From contig SCKK01000032.1 in NCBI GenBank assembly GCA_004124475.1, positions 1 through 39,531 on the forward strand: a stretch of 39,531 nt of DNA, written 5' to 3'. This stretch comes from Fidelibacterota bacterium (lineage in GTDB: Bacteria; Fidelibacterota; Marinisomatia; Marinisomatales; SCKK01). The notes beneath the pieces were generated by a model. It made no database searches. It saw nothing but the letters and a program-made list of their open reading frames with translations, and was not told the DNA's origin. This document shows, one piece after another, positions 1 through 8,469 of this stretch. Positions within the stretch are counted from its first letter, which is position 1, and every line of letters starts with the position of its first letter. The translations under genes and the position numbers were made by a program.

Positions 1-27
1 CAACATAATCGTGTTAACTTGCCTCAT

Positions 28-99
28 GGTCTGGTTCTCCTCTGTTATTCTATGATTTCATAAGGAGAAATTACTCTCCTTTATGAGGATTACCAGACC
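28..99. repeat. Nested hairpin next to a possible IS end
   Basis: GGTCTGGT at 28-35 pairs exactly with ACCAGACC at 92-99. Inside it TCATAAGGAGA (58-68) pairs with TCTCCTTTATGA (75-86), with one bulged T. The structure lies immediately left of the TATTTTAACCGGACA repeat. It may belong to the end of an insertion sequence whose body is outside the window, or be a transcription terminator for something upstream. Confidence 0.45.
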
Positions 100-106
100 T
101 TATACT

Positions 107-125
107 TATTTTAACCGGACACTAC
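107..125. repeat. Left copy of a possible IS terminal inverted repeat
   Basis: TATTTTAACCGGACA followed by CTAC at 107-125 recurs in inverted orientation at 39406-39426 near the other edge of the window. A 15-base identical core in opposite orientations at the two ends suggests related insertion-sequence termini facing inwards. No transposase reading frame is visible in the 106 bases to the left. Confidence 0.45.
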
Positions 126-173
126 TGAGTAGCTACATTTAAGCACAATTTGATTTTAAGGAGATTATAGCCA

Positions 174-386
174 ATGCAATATCGAATTTTGATTGAACAG
201 GATGAAGATGGAGTTTTTATTGCAGAATGTCGTTCACTTCCCGGATGTGTTTCACAGGGGAATACACGACAGGAAGCTATTGAAAACATTCGGGATGCTA
301 TTAAGGGATATTTAGAAAGTCTGAAAAAACATAATGAACCAGCGCCTCCTCCTATCAAAGAAGAGATTGTAGAGGTAATAGCCTGA
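174..386 (+). CDS. hicB: HicB-family antitoxin
   Basis: A 70-residue protein with the HicB/UPF0150 pattern: an N-terminal strand (MQYRILIEQDEDG), then a CRSLPGCVSQG core and the EAIENIRDAIKGYLESL helix. HicB proteins neutralise the HicA mRNA-cleaving toxin and usually repress their own operon. The ATG at 174 follows AAGGAG at 158-163 with normal spacing. The stop overlaps the beginning of a hicA-like frame, the usual coupling of the pair, although here HicB comes first. The protein lacks a recognisable C-terminal DNA-binding domain, so it is the short form. Because the adjacent hicA is broken, this antitoxin is probably an orphan. Identification is by family pattern; autoregulation is inference. 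Confidence 0.75.
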   Translation: MQYRILIEQDEDGVFIAECRSLPGCVSQGNTRQEAIENIRDAIKGYLESLKKHNEPAPPPIKEEIVEVIA

Positions 387-608
387 CAAAGCTACCCGTT
401 ATTTCAGGGAAGAAACTTTGTAAGTCGTTAAATAAGGGTTGGGTATTACGAAGATCATCAAACGGGCAGTCATATAATTCTTAGGCATGAAAAGCCACCT
501 TACCGACGAATAACCATACCGAATCATAAAGAAATAGCAAAAGGTACTTTAAAAGCCATCATTCGAGAGACCGGATTATCTGTAAATGAGTTAATAGATC
601 TGCTGTAG
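383..608 (+). pseudogene. hicA: hicA toxin, frameshifted and without an ATG start
   Basis: Reading from CTG at 383 gives LTKLPVISGKKLCKSLNKGW and then RRSSNGQSYNS before a stop. Moving one base near 458-465 continues the HicA pattern: GSHIILRHEKPPYRRITIP, NHKEIAKGTLKAIIRETGLS, VNELIDLL and a stop at 606-608. Both the GSH motif with its catalytic histidine and the C-terminal helix are present, but in the other frame. The expected ATG overlapping the hicB stop reads CTG. HicA is a small double-stranded-RNA-binding-fold ribonuclease. With a frameshift and a poor start this copy is most likely inactive, unless the single-base difference is an assembly error. Confidence 0.7.
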
Positions 609-681
609 GGAATTCAGTGAATAATTGGAAGTTTAAAATTACATTTCTGAAATGACTATTACCCCAATTAAGCTCTTCTAT

Positions 682-705
682 AACACAGGAATATTTGCCT
701 GTGTT
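682..705. terminator. Hairpin between convergent hicA and the ABC operon
   Basis: AACACAGG (682-689) and CCTGTGTT (698-705) form a perfect 8-bp stem with an 8-base loop. It lies between the end of hicA (plus) and the end of the permease gene (minus), where a bidirectional terminator would be expected. There is no strong T run, so termination is inferred from position. Confidence 0.4.
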
Positions 706-788
706 CCGTATCCAACTGCAAAAGATTTTTAGATGGAAAATCATTCTATTTAAGTGATAATATTCGCTCAACAAAAACATTATAAACG

Positions 789-1832
789 CTATCTAAACTC
801 CTGTTTCATTTTCGGGTCTAGCGCATCCCTTAGACCATCTCCTAATAGGTTGAACCCCAGGACTGTTAGAGCTATAGCCAGCCCGGGGTAAACACTCATC
901 CACGGTGCCACTCGAAGGAAATCTTTCCCGTAATTAATCATAGCGCCCCAAGATGGTGTGGGGGGTTGAGCTCCCAATCCAATGAAGGAGAGACTGGCTT
1001 CAGCCATGATGGCGCCGGCAATTCCCATGGTGTAGGCAACGATAATAGGAGCAAGGCAGTTGGGAAGGATATGCCTGACAATAATTCGCCAGTCCGGAAG
1101 TCCCAAAACTCTTGCTGCAAGTATATATTCCTGTTTCTTGACACTTAAAACCTGCCCTCGAACCACTCGAGCCATGGAAGGCCAGCTTACAAAACCGATG
1201 GCAAAAAACACAACCGTCAGGCTCGGTTCAAAAGCTGCAGTGATGCCGATGAGGAAAAGGAGAGCGGGGAAGCCAAACATGATGTCGGTAAAGCGCATGA
1301 CCAGTGTATCTACCCATCTGCCATAATATCCGGAAAGGACGCCGAGCAGTACTCCAAGCATCAAGGAAATTGTACTTGCGATAAATCCAACCTTTAGAGA
1401 TATTCTGGCGCCGAAGATAATTCGTGAGAGAATATCTCTGCCGAAGTTATCCGTGCCGAGCCAGAATCGTGGCGTCTTATGCCAATCCGTTTCATTCTCT
1501 CCGGACAATTCATGAATGTGAGCAGTGAACGTTCTATCCAGAAGATCCACGTAATGAATGGAATCCTCAAGGGTTTTAAAGGATTGTATCGCCACGAAAT
1601 TATCACCTTGAATATTAGGGTTTCCCGAGAAAACCAGGATATTTCCTTTAAAGCCTGCGGGTTTTTTTTGATATTCCAGGATTTGTACATAGGGGTCCAT
1701 GGGTGCAAGCCACGGCGCAAAAAAGCCAATGAATAGCAAAAGCAGTACCAGAGAAAGACCAACCATGGCGCCCTTATCTTGTTTTAATTGCTGCAAAGAA
1801 GCTGACCATTGGTTTTGTAGGAAGTGGTTCAT
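789..1832 (-). CDS. Oligopeptide/dipeptide ABC transporter permease (DppC/OppC type)
   Basis: A 347-residue inner-membrane permease of the binding-protein-dependent family. An N-terminal membrane segment (about residues 23-45) is followed by a periplasmic stretch, then the conserved FWLGTDNFGRDILSRIIFGAR block and the membrane domain with the EAA loop (EYILAARVLGLPDWRIIVRHILPN), which contacts the ATPase. The C-terminus has the usual SFIGLGAQPPTPSWGAMI signature. DppC partners DppB to form the pore. Odd: the periplasmic stretch between the first membrane segment and the LGTD motif is about 65 residues longer than in typical DppC. It follows the DppB gene by 6 bases on the same strand. No ATPase genes are in the window, so those subunits must be encoded elsewhere. 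Confidence 0.88.
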   Translation of the reverse strand: MNHFLQNQWSASLQQLKQDKGAMVGLSLVLLLLFIGFFAPWLAPMDPYVQILEYQKKPAGFKGNILVFSGNPNIQGDNFVAIQSFKTLEDSIHYVDLLDRTFTAHIHELSGENETDWHKTPRFWLGTDNFGRDILSRIIFGARISLKVGFIASTISLMLGVLLGVLSGYYGRWVDTLVMRFTDIMFGFPALLFLIGITAAFEPSLTVVFFAIGFVSWPSMARVVRGQVLSVKKQEYILAARVLGLPDWRIIVRHILPNCLAPIIVAYTMGIAGAIMAEASLSFIGLGAQPPTPSWGAMINYGKDFLRVAPWMSVYPGLAIALTVLGFNLLGDGLRDALDPKMKQEFR

Positions 1833-1838
1833 TAGTTA

Positions 1839-2768
1839 TTACTGTTTCCTCTCAAATCTAATCCTGGGATCAACTACGCCGTAGAACAGATCGACGATTA
1901 AATTAGCTGAAATGAACATCAGCGCCGTAAAGAGAACTGTCCCCTGGATGACTGGAAAATCCCGCTTCAGGATAGCATCCAGGGCAAATCGACCTATCCC
2001 TGGCCAGCCAAAAATGGATTCTGTGAGAACAGCTCCACTCAGATAACTCCCAAAGTCCACCCCGATAATAGTGATGACGGGAATGAGGGTGTTGGGGAAA
2101 GCATGTTTTAATATCACCTTCCATTCGGGAAGCCCCTTGGCGCGTGCAGTGCGAATATAATCCTGCTGTAACACGTCAAGCATGGTAGCACGGGTCATGC
2201 GTGCGAGGAAGGCAGCTGAACGGGTTCCCAGTGTTATGGCAGGGAGGATGAGATATTCTATGCCACCATAGCCGGTGGGAGGCAACCATTTCAGATAAAC
2301 ACTCACATAGAGAATAAGAAGCAGCCCGACCCAAAAGACGGGAGCGGAAATCCCTGCCAGTGCAAACATCATTGTTCCCCGGTCAAGAAGAGAGTTGGGT
2401 TTTAGAGAAGATAGGATGCCAACAGAAAGTCCAATGAGAATGGATACAATCATAGCCGACAGTGCCAGGGTAAGCGTAAAAGGAAACCGTGTCAGAAGGT
2501 CGTCCAATACCGGATTGAATGTCACAAAGGATCTTCCCAGATCACCGTGTAATAAATTCCCAAGAAATCTGAAATACTGCATCCAAATGGGATCATCCAG
2601 ATGAAGCTCTTCTCGTAACTTTTGAATAGTTGCCTCATCATACCGTTCTCCCACCATAGACATGACAGGATCACCCGGAACAATGTACATGAGAATAAAT
2701 GTGAGCGTGATAACACCTAAAATGACGGGTATTGTCTGAAATATGCGTTTTATGAAATAACTACCCAT
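1839..2768 (-). CDS. Oligopeptide/dipeptide ABC transporter permease (DppB/OppB type)
   Basis: A 309-residue permease with the DppB layout: an N-terminal membrane helix (residues about 8-30, VILGVITLTFILMYIVPGDP), a periplasmic region with the GERYDEATIQKLREELHLDD block, and the five-helix permease domain with the cytoplasmic EAA loop (DYIRTARAKGLPEWKVILKHAFPN). Length is normal for the family. It is the middle gene of a minus-strand operon: the receptor gene ends 2 bases upstream of its start, and the DppC gene begins 6 bases downstream of its end. This compact spacing indicates one transcript. Substrate specificity cannot be read from the permease. Confidence 0.9.
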   Translation of the reverse strand: MGSYFIKRIFQTIPVILGVITLTFILMYIVPGDPVMSMVGERYDEATIQKLREELHLDDPIWMQYFRFLGNLLHGDLGRSFVTFNPVLDDLLTRFPFTLTLALSAMIVSILIGLSVGILSSLKPNSLLDRGTMMFALAGISAPVFWVGLLLILYVSVYLKWLPPTGYGGIEYLILPAITLGTRSAAFLARMTRATMLDVLQQDYIRTARAKGLPEWKVILKHAFPNTLIPVITIIGVDFGSYLSGAVLTESIFGWPGIGRFALDAILKRDFPVIQGTVLFTALMFISANLIVDLFYGVVDPRIRFERKQ

Positions 2769-2770
2769 AA

Positions 2771-4288
2771 TTATTGTCTGCTTAATTCCTTTGTCACACT
2801 TAAATATTTTTGTGCGTTAAACATCAGTGTTGTGGAATATCCCTGTATCCACGGTTGTGAGACAATATAGCTTGTAGAATGCCACAGAAAAACCCATGGA
2901 GCGTCCTGATAGATTATTTTATCGACTGTCGAAATAAGGTTGGTTCGCTCAGGTGAATCACTCATGGATTGGATTCTTTCAATGAGGCTATCTACAATGG
3001 GACTAGAGTACCGGTTCCGCCTGATCATGGATTCAGAAGAATGAAACAGAGGAAATAGGAAATTTTCTCCATCCGGGTAGTCTGCGTACCAGTCGAGGTA
3101 GTAGGCATCCGGTTTGCCTTCCTTCACGGCGGTCTTAAATATGTTCCAGTCATTTTTCACAATTTTTACGTCGATTCCGATAGACTTCCAGTAGGATTGA
3201 AATGCCTCCATCACCTGAGCTAATTCAGATGCCTGACTTTGCCAGAGTTCCATGGTAAATCCATTGGGATACCCCGCCTCTGACAGAAGTTGCCTTGCTT
3301 TTTGAGGATTGTATGGATAGGGATGGAGGGTATCATCAAATCCCGGAAGTCCTGGAGGAATGACTCCATGGGAGATGTTCCCCTGACCGGATAGAACAAA
3401 CTTGAGTATTTTCTCCCGGTCTGCTGCATAGTTCATGGCTTGCCGCACACGGACATCGTTAAATGGGGGGCGGGAGCAGTTCAATCCAATATAGTAAATA
3501 CTCAGCTCATTTTGGGAAAAGATTAAATCAGTCCATTTTGGATCAGTGATCCACATTTTAAACTCTGATTGAGGGATATCTATAATGTCCAACCTCCCTG
3601 TTTCAAACTCTGCGGAACGTGTCATTTCCTCTGAAATAATTCGCACTTTCAGGTGTGATAATTTGGGTGAGCCATAAAAGTAATCAGGATTGGCGGAAAA
3701 GAGCATGTGACCATCCCGAACCCACTCCACAAGTTGCCATGGACCCGAGCCCGCCGGCTTGTTTCGCAGGTCGTTATCTTTGGCTTTTGCAATAGATTTG
3801 TTCACGATAGCAGTAGCCGGCATGGCGAGGAATTGGATAAAAGGAGAGAAAGGCTCTTTAAGTGTTATCTGTACTGAAAAACCCCCTTCGTCTTCTAAGA
3901 GTGTGATTTTGTCAATCCGCGAAAAAAGCCAGGCATTGGGTGAATTTGATAGGCGTTCTAAGGAGAATTTTACATCCCCGGCAGTGATCTCCGTACCATC
4001 ATGGAAACGAAATTTCCTATGTAGTTCAAATGTGTAGGTAAGCTGATCAGAAGAAAGTCTCCACGATTTTGCAATGCCTGGTACAATCTCAGTACTGTTG
4101 CCAAAATGGACCATGTTATCGTAAACAAGAGCGATGGTTTGACCCGTCCGAACATCCACCGATTGAGTGGGATCAAATCCTTTGATATCGGATGCCTGAG
4201 AAAGAAATAATGTGTCAGGGTCGAGATTATTGCTGCAACCCATGAACAGTGAGAAAAAACCCGCTAATATTAAACGTTTTGTTTTCAT
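2771..4288 (-). CDS. Extracellular solute-binding lipoprotein, family 5 (peptide ABC receptor)
   Basis: A 505-residue protein with a lipoprotein signal sequence (MKTKRLILAGFFSLFMGC; the lipidated cysteine would be residue 18). The mature part has the SBP_bac_5 pattern: an early block on functioning with a target (FDPTQSVDVRTGQTIALVYD), the GIAKSWRLSSDQLTYTFELH region, KFRFHDGTEITAGDVKFSLE, and RQAMNYAADREKIL in the middle. This family captures peptides, nickel or other small solutes and delivers them to DppBC-type permeases. It is the first gene of the minus-strand operon, as is usual. The ATG start gives the full signal sequence. Confidence 0.9.
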   Translation of the reverse strand: MKTKRLILAGFFSLFMGCSNNLDPDTLFLSQASDIKGFDPTQSVDVRTGQTIALVYDNMVHFGNSTEIVPGIAKSWRLSSDQLTYTFELHRKFRFHDGTEITAGDVKFSLERLSNSPNAWLFSRIDKITLLEDEGGFSVQITLKEPFSPFIQFLAMPATAIVNKSIAKAKDNDLRNKPAGSGPWQLVEWVRDGHMLFSANPDYFYGSPKLSHLKVRIISEEMTRSAEFETGRLDIIDIPQSEFKMWITDPKWTDLIFSQNELSIYYIGLNCSRPPFNDVRVRQAMNYAADREKILKFVLSGQGNISHGVIPPGLPGFDDTLHPYPYNPQKARQLLSEAGYPNGFTMELWQSQASELAQVMEAFQSYWKSIGIDVKIVKNDWNIFKTAVKEGKPDAYYLDWYADYPDGENFLFPLFHSSESMIRRNRYSSPIVDSLIERIQSMSDSPERTNLISTVDKIIYQDAPWVFLWHSTSYIVSQPWIQGYSTTLMFNAQKYLSVTKELSRQ

Positions 4289-4438
4289 TTGAATGTGAAT
4301 GCCATATTGTTTAGCAACGTTGAATATGAGAGTTTGTGCTGAAACTTACAAGACAGGACTTAGGGTGGTTGACATTCAATATAAAAAGTGAGTGGCACTT
4401 TCGTTCAATTAATTAACCTGCCTTAGATTCCATTAAGG

Positions 4439-5242
4439 ATGATACAATACAAAGTAATAGAAATATTCGGATCACAATGGTGGATAGGAAACACGCCAAC
4501 AGTGTTGGGAATTATTTTAATTATAATTATTGGGAAGCGTATATCACCCGAAAGTAAAGACCAACTCGCTATCATTCTTGGAATCATGTTGATAGCGCGA
4601 GAAGGTTTAATTCATCCTTACAAAGTGTACTTAGGGTTGTGGACAGTTCGGGATAGCTTACCCCTTCATTTGTGCGGCATGTCTGCTGTACTATCTGGGA
4701 TTGTTTTGATTTGGAGACATCAATTAGTGTATGAGTTTGTCTATTTTCTGGGAATTCCAGGGGCTTTTCATTCCTTACTGACGCCTGAGTTTACTCATGG
4801 CACCACAGGTTTACTATTCCCAGATTACTTTTTAGCTCATGGGGGCATTATTCTATCTGCTCTCTACCTGACACTTGTGTTGCGAATGCGCCCCGAGAGG
4901 GGAGCGTGGTGGAAATTGGCTATTAGAATTCAACCCCTTGTCCTGCTTGTTGGTTTCATAAACTGGATTTTGGATGCCAATTATATGTATCTCTGTCATA
5001 AACCGATCGTTTCTAATCCGTTTCTTATTGGGGACTGGCCCTGGTATATCCTTGGTTTAGAACTCGCTGTGTTGTTGCATGTGCTTCTCCTTTATCTTCC
5101 ATTTGGTGTATATTACCGTAAAAGGGAAAAGGTTGGACTTTCCACATTTTACCGGACACCAAAAGAAGTCAGGAATTTTGCCTGGATTATCTACCCACAG
5201 GATCCTGTGGAGATCAAGTCAGGTGGTTTTGGCACAATTTAA
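4439..5242 (+). CDS. YwaF-like integral membrane protein (TIGR02206 family)
   Basis: A 267-residue protein with about six to seven hydrophobic segments and the LPLHLCGMSAVLSG motif characteristic of the YwaF/TIGR02206 family, plus a second family-like motif, NYMYLCHKP. The family is widespread and has no established function. The membrane core ends near residue 228. The remaining 40 residues form a soluble tail that includes FAWIIYPQDPVEIKSGG, which I do not recognise. It is transcribed divergently from the ABC receptor gene, with 150 bases between them. No clear ribosome binding site precedes the ATG at 4439, so the start is less certain than the family call. Confidence 0.7.
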   Translation: MIQYKVIEIFGSQWWIGNTPTVLGIILIIIIGKRISPESKDQLAIILGIMLIAREGLIHPYKVYLGLWTVRDSLPLHLCGMSAVLSGIVLIWRHQLVYEFVYFLGIPGAFHSLLTPEFTHGTTGLLFPDYFLAHGGIILSALYLTLVLRMRPERGAWWKLAIRIQPLVLLVGFINWILDANYMYLCHKPIVSNPFLIGDWPWYILGLELAVLLHVLLLYLPFGVYYRKREKVGLSTFYRTPKEVRNFAWIIYPQDPVEIKSGGFGTI

Positions 5243-5464
5243 ACAATTTGGATGTATTGTTGCCATATAGGAAATATTCCGATCCTTACTATCTCGTTAC
5301 GACTTTTGGTGAGGAATTAGGATAAGAAGAATAAGTATGGAAGAAAATGATTACATTATGAGGTTTTGAGTTGGAATTTTATCATCATGAGAATAGAAAT
5401 TAGCACTGAAATACATTTTAAAGAGCTTGTAGTAATTTATTGATCTAATAGGAGGGCATTGAAC

Positions 5465-6283
5465 ATGAATATTAAATACAAACAGATAGCGGTAATCCTT
5501 ATGTGTTGTGTGTTAAGCTTAGGGATGATTCTTGCAGAGGAAATTCAATTAAAGGTTAAAACCACTCCGGATTTCCCTGAAGGTCCTCCACCTATGGCTA
5601 TTTTGTGGGACGGGGTTCAGGTGGGAACAACCCGTCCCGGAGAATCTGTGAAAGTCACCGTTGATTTAACCAGAGAGAAAAAGTCTTTGGAAGTTGGAGA
5701 CACCAAAGTATACCTATGGAAAACTGGCTTATCAATCAAAGGTGAAACCGTGAGTGGGGATATCAAACTGAAGAAGGGTCCAACGGTTGTGATAAAATCC
5801 GAATTATCAAAAACCGAAATATTGTCTAATGCCATGGAATATCAAAAATCATATACTGATTACCTCAATGCACCGGACATTTCAAACAGCGATAAAATAA
5901 AATATACAAGTCTCCTCGGGAAGATATATAGTTATGCATTTCGAACAAAAGGGGTCTCTATCTCTATCACTGGTCTTGATGTGGGACAGGAGCTGGTTTA
6001 TTTCGATATTTTCTATTTTGGTCTTGTGGAAAAAACATGGAGTGACACGTTAAAATTAACGGATGCTAATTTTTCCGGAAAAAAACCAAAAAAAGAAAAA
6101 AAAGCTATGGTGTTATCTGAACATTGGGACAATATCCCAAAGTACGGTGTTTTAAAAATTGGCAGGGATGGAACCGTAAATCTTGTCTTTGTAAAAACTG
6201 ATAAATATAAATGGGGGACCTATAAGAAAAAGAAGAAAAAGAAGAAAAAATACATTTTGCCTATTACGTTTTATGCCAAATAA
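5465..6283 (+). CDS. Secreted protein of unknown function with lysine-rich tail
   Basis: The ATG at 5465 is chosen because AGGAGG lies at 5450-5455; an in-frame TTG at 5459 is less likely. The product is about 272 residues with a clear signal peptide (KQIAVILMCCVLSLGMILA). The mature N-terminus carries a short beta-rich segment (PPPMAILWDGVQVGTTRPGE) that resembles a small carbohydrate-binding or PEGA-like fold. Two lysine-rich tracts follow, KKPKKEKK near residue 208 and nine consecutive lysines about 12 residues from the end, the latter encoded by AAG/AAA codons at 6228-6251. I do not recognise the family. It probably acts in the periplasm or at the cell surface. Confidence 0.6.
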   Translation: MNIKYKQIAVILMCCVLSLGMILAEEIQLKVKTTPDFPEGPPPMAILWDGVQVGTTRPGESVKVTVDLTREKKSLEVGDTKVYLWKTGLSIKGETVSGDIKLKKGPTVVIKSELSKTEILSNAMEYQKSYTDYLNAPDISNSDKIKYTSLLGKIYSYAFRTKGVSISITGLDVGQELVYFDIFYFGLVEKTWSDTLKLTDANFSGKKPKKEKKAMVLSEHWDNIPKYGVLKIGRDGTVNLVFVKTDKYKWGTYKKKKKKKKKYILPITFYAK

Positions 6284-6469
6284 TAGGTATATCATGTTCT
6301 GGGACACAGATGCTGAACAAGTGTCCAGTATATTATTCATGTCGTGAATGATTATCATTCAAACCCTGAATTGATTTACAGACCTCAATGGATTATGTTT
6401 ATTATTCGGGATGCTATCAAGAATTATCCTATAATTTTGCTTAAATACATAAGGAATTTCAAGATTGTT

Positions 6470-7591
6470 ATGTGGATATTCACCTTTCCGGTTTTGTGTC
6501 TCTTTTCGTTCATGTTCCTTTTGAGTTGTGATCCCCTCGTCACAACTTTTGAGGACGTTGAAGATGCTGTGATGTACAAAGCTGCATCCATCACTGAACC
6601 GGATGCTATTCCGCCAGAAGATATTGATGAAATTGTCGTCATGACATGGAACATCCGTTTCGGAGCAGCTCGTATTCCCTGGTACATCGACTCCTGTGGG
6701 GATCGTGTACTACTTACAAAAAAGGAGGTTATGACAGGGTTGGAAGGATTAGCTGAAAAAATTAAGCAGGTCAATCCGGATATATTGTTGCTTCAGGAAG
6801 TGGACGCCGAATCAAAGCGGACTGTATATGTGGACGAAGTTCAATGGTTATTGGACCATACTGATATGAATTATGGCGCATTTGCTTCCACGCATCAGAT
6901 TCAGTTTATTCCGAGTGACGGTATGGGTCGTATCGATCAGGGGAATGCCATTTTATCCCGCTGGAAGATTTCGAAAGCCGAACGAATTCAATTGCCGTTA
7001 AGGGGAGATCAGAGCGCTCTAACACAATATTTCTGGACTCGGCGAAATATCTTGAAAGTTAAAATAGATATTCCGACATCCCTACCTCTCGATTTTTATG
7101 GAGTCAATATCCATGCAGCCGCTTTTTCCACTGATGATACAAAACGGCAACAAATTGACATGTTTAAGGAAATATTACATGAATTAGATATTGACGGAGC
7201 GATTTACGTTGCAGGCGGTGATCTGAATGAAATTCCCCCAACCTCCGATTCCACAAACTTCTGTGATGAGGACCGGTGTCCGGAAGATGCGGATGATTTC
7301 TGTAGAGACGGCAGTGATTTTTATGATGAGACCGATTGGTTAAATGATTTTTATGATGACAGTTCCATTTATCCTGCCCTTCCATTAAGCGAATATCTGG
7401 AGAACAATTCTCCCCATTTCACTCACAGCGTGGTAACCACAGGTCACGATTGGAACCGTAAGCTTGATTATCTTTTTACAAATTTAGAGTGGATAACCGG
7501 GACGACTGTCACTCATCAGGATGCCTTTGATTTATCTGATCATGCTCCGGTAAGCGCAACCCTGAATCTTTTGATAGATCATATACCGTAA
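6470..7591 (+). CDS. Lipoprotein of the endonuclease/exonuclease/phosphatase family
   Basis: Family motifs occur in order: MTWNIRFG, ILLLQEVDAE with the metal-binding glutamate, GNAILSRW, a GGDLNEIP active-site block, LDYLFTN and the terminal SDHAPVSATL. These define the Mg-dependent EEP fold, which cleaves DNA, phosphoinositides or other phosphodiesters. The ATG at 6470 gives a signal sequence ending in the lipobox FLLSC, so the protein should be a lipid-anchored exported enzyme, likely a nuclease or phosphodiesterase. An acidic insert rich in Cys, Asp and Glu (about 7255-7350) lies after the GGDLNE motif. In-frame upstream starts exist at 6344 (GTG) and 6395 (ATG). Its stop overlaps the next start (TAATG), so the pair is translationally coupled. 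Confidence 0.72.
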   Translation: MWIFTFPVLCLFSFMFLLSCDPLVTTFEDVEDAVMYKAASITEPDAIPPEDIDEIVVMTWNIRFGAARIPWYIDSCGDRVLLTKKEVMTGLEGLAEKIKQVNPDILLLQEVDAESKRTVYVDEVQWLLDHTDMNYGAFASTHQIQFIPSDGMGRIDQGNAILSRWKISKAERIQLPLRGDQSALTQYFWTRRNILKVKIDIPTSLPLDFYGVNIHAAAFSTDDTKRQQIDMFKEILHELDIDGAIYVAGGDLNEIPPTSDSTNFCDEDRCPEDADDFCRDGSDFYDETDWLNDFYDDSSIYPALPLSEYLENNSPHFTHSVVTTGHDWNRKLDYLFTNLEWITGTTVTHQDAFDLSDHAPVSATLNLLIDHIP

Positions 7592-8400
7592 TGAAAACAG
7601 GTATAGGTAAAATTATTGTTTGTTTACTTTTATTACCACTGAGTATGAGAGGAAATAATAATTGGTCATCCGGTACAGCAACGATATTGCCAAAGGGTCG
7701 GTGGGAAATGGGTCTATTCCAACCCCTCAGGATTGGACAAACCGAGCGGATTGAATGGTCCATCCATCCCATTCTCAGCTTTCAGATTCCCAACATTTCA
7801 GTCAAAGTTGCTCATCCCCGATTCAACGGATGGGAATTTGCAACCAGACACAGTATGATATATCCAACACCCCTGTTGAGAAGGCTTCGTCTAAAAGGAT
7901 TCGGAATTTCTACCCTGACGGAAATGGATGTGGGGGGTATTATATCCAATGATCCTACCATATCTCAGATTCCTCACATGATTTCTATAAAAAATGAAGC
8001 GCTTATGACTAAAAAGATTGGGGTGAAAACACTATTAACAGGAAAAGGAGGGATTTCGTTCGCTATTAAAAATGGTATGTTGGACAGCCGCACAACCATC
8101 GATCTTCCAATTGTCTTCCCAAGACTGGGTGTTTACTACAATGGATATGCCGTAAACCTGGGTGCAGACCTTTTTCAACAACTGACGAAGAAGCTTCAAT
8201 TCTTATCGGATGTGGATATGATTCTTTTACCTGGAGCAGATGAAGATTTTACTTTTGAGCACAAAGGATTATTCATCTGGAATAAACACTCCGACTTCAG
8301 AATATTGGTTGGATATAAACTTGTATATGGAGAATATCCGTTCGGGACCCAATGGCTCCTTCTACCATTGTTTGATCTGGAATGGGGTAGATCAAAATAG
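7591..8400 (+). CDS. Probable outer-membrane protein of unknown function
   Basis: A 269-residue product with a short signal peptide (MKTGIGKIIVCLLLLPLSM). The mature part is rich in alternating hydrophobic and polar residues with many aromatic strand ends (GRWEMGLFQPLRIG, RLGVYYNGYAVNLGADLF, FRILVGYKLVYGEYPF) and ends in a strand finishing with LEWGRSK. This resembles small outer-membrane beta-barrels, but no family motif was recognised. Its ATG overlaps the stop of the preceding EEP lipoprotein, so the two are probably made together and may share an envelope role. The barrel assignment is inference from composition and needs structure prediction. Confidence 0.5.
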   Translation: MKTGIGKIIVCLLLLPLSMRGNNNWSSGTATILPKGRWEMGLFQPLRIGQTERIEWSIHPILSFQIPNISVKVAHPRFNGWEFATRHSMIYPTPLLRRLRLKGFGISTLTEMDVGGIISNDPTISQIPHMISIKNEALMTKKIGVKTLLTGKGGISFAIKNGMLDSRTTIDLPIVFPRLGVYYNGYAVNLGADLFQQLTKKLQFLSDVDMILLPGADEDFTFEHKGLFIWNKHSDFRILVGYKLVYGEYPFGTQWLLLPLFDLEWGRSK

Positions 8401-8469
8401 CCATCGAAGTCACTGAGGAAATTATTGTTGAATAATTTGTTATTAACTCGCTGTTCTCTATGGCGATAA

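Noticed and set aside
4369-4385. TTGACA/TATAAA as a promoter for the YwaF-like gene
   Set aside because: The spacing of five bases between the two elements is far too short for a functional promoter.
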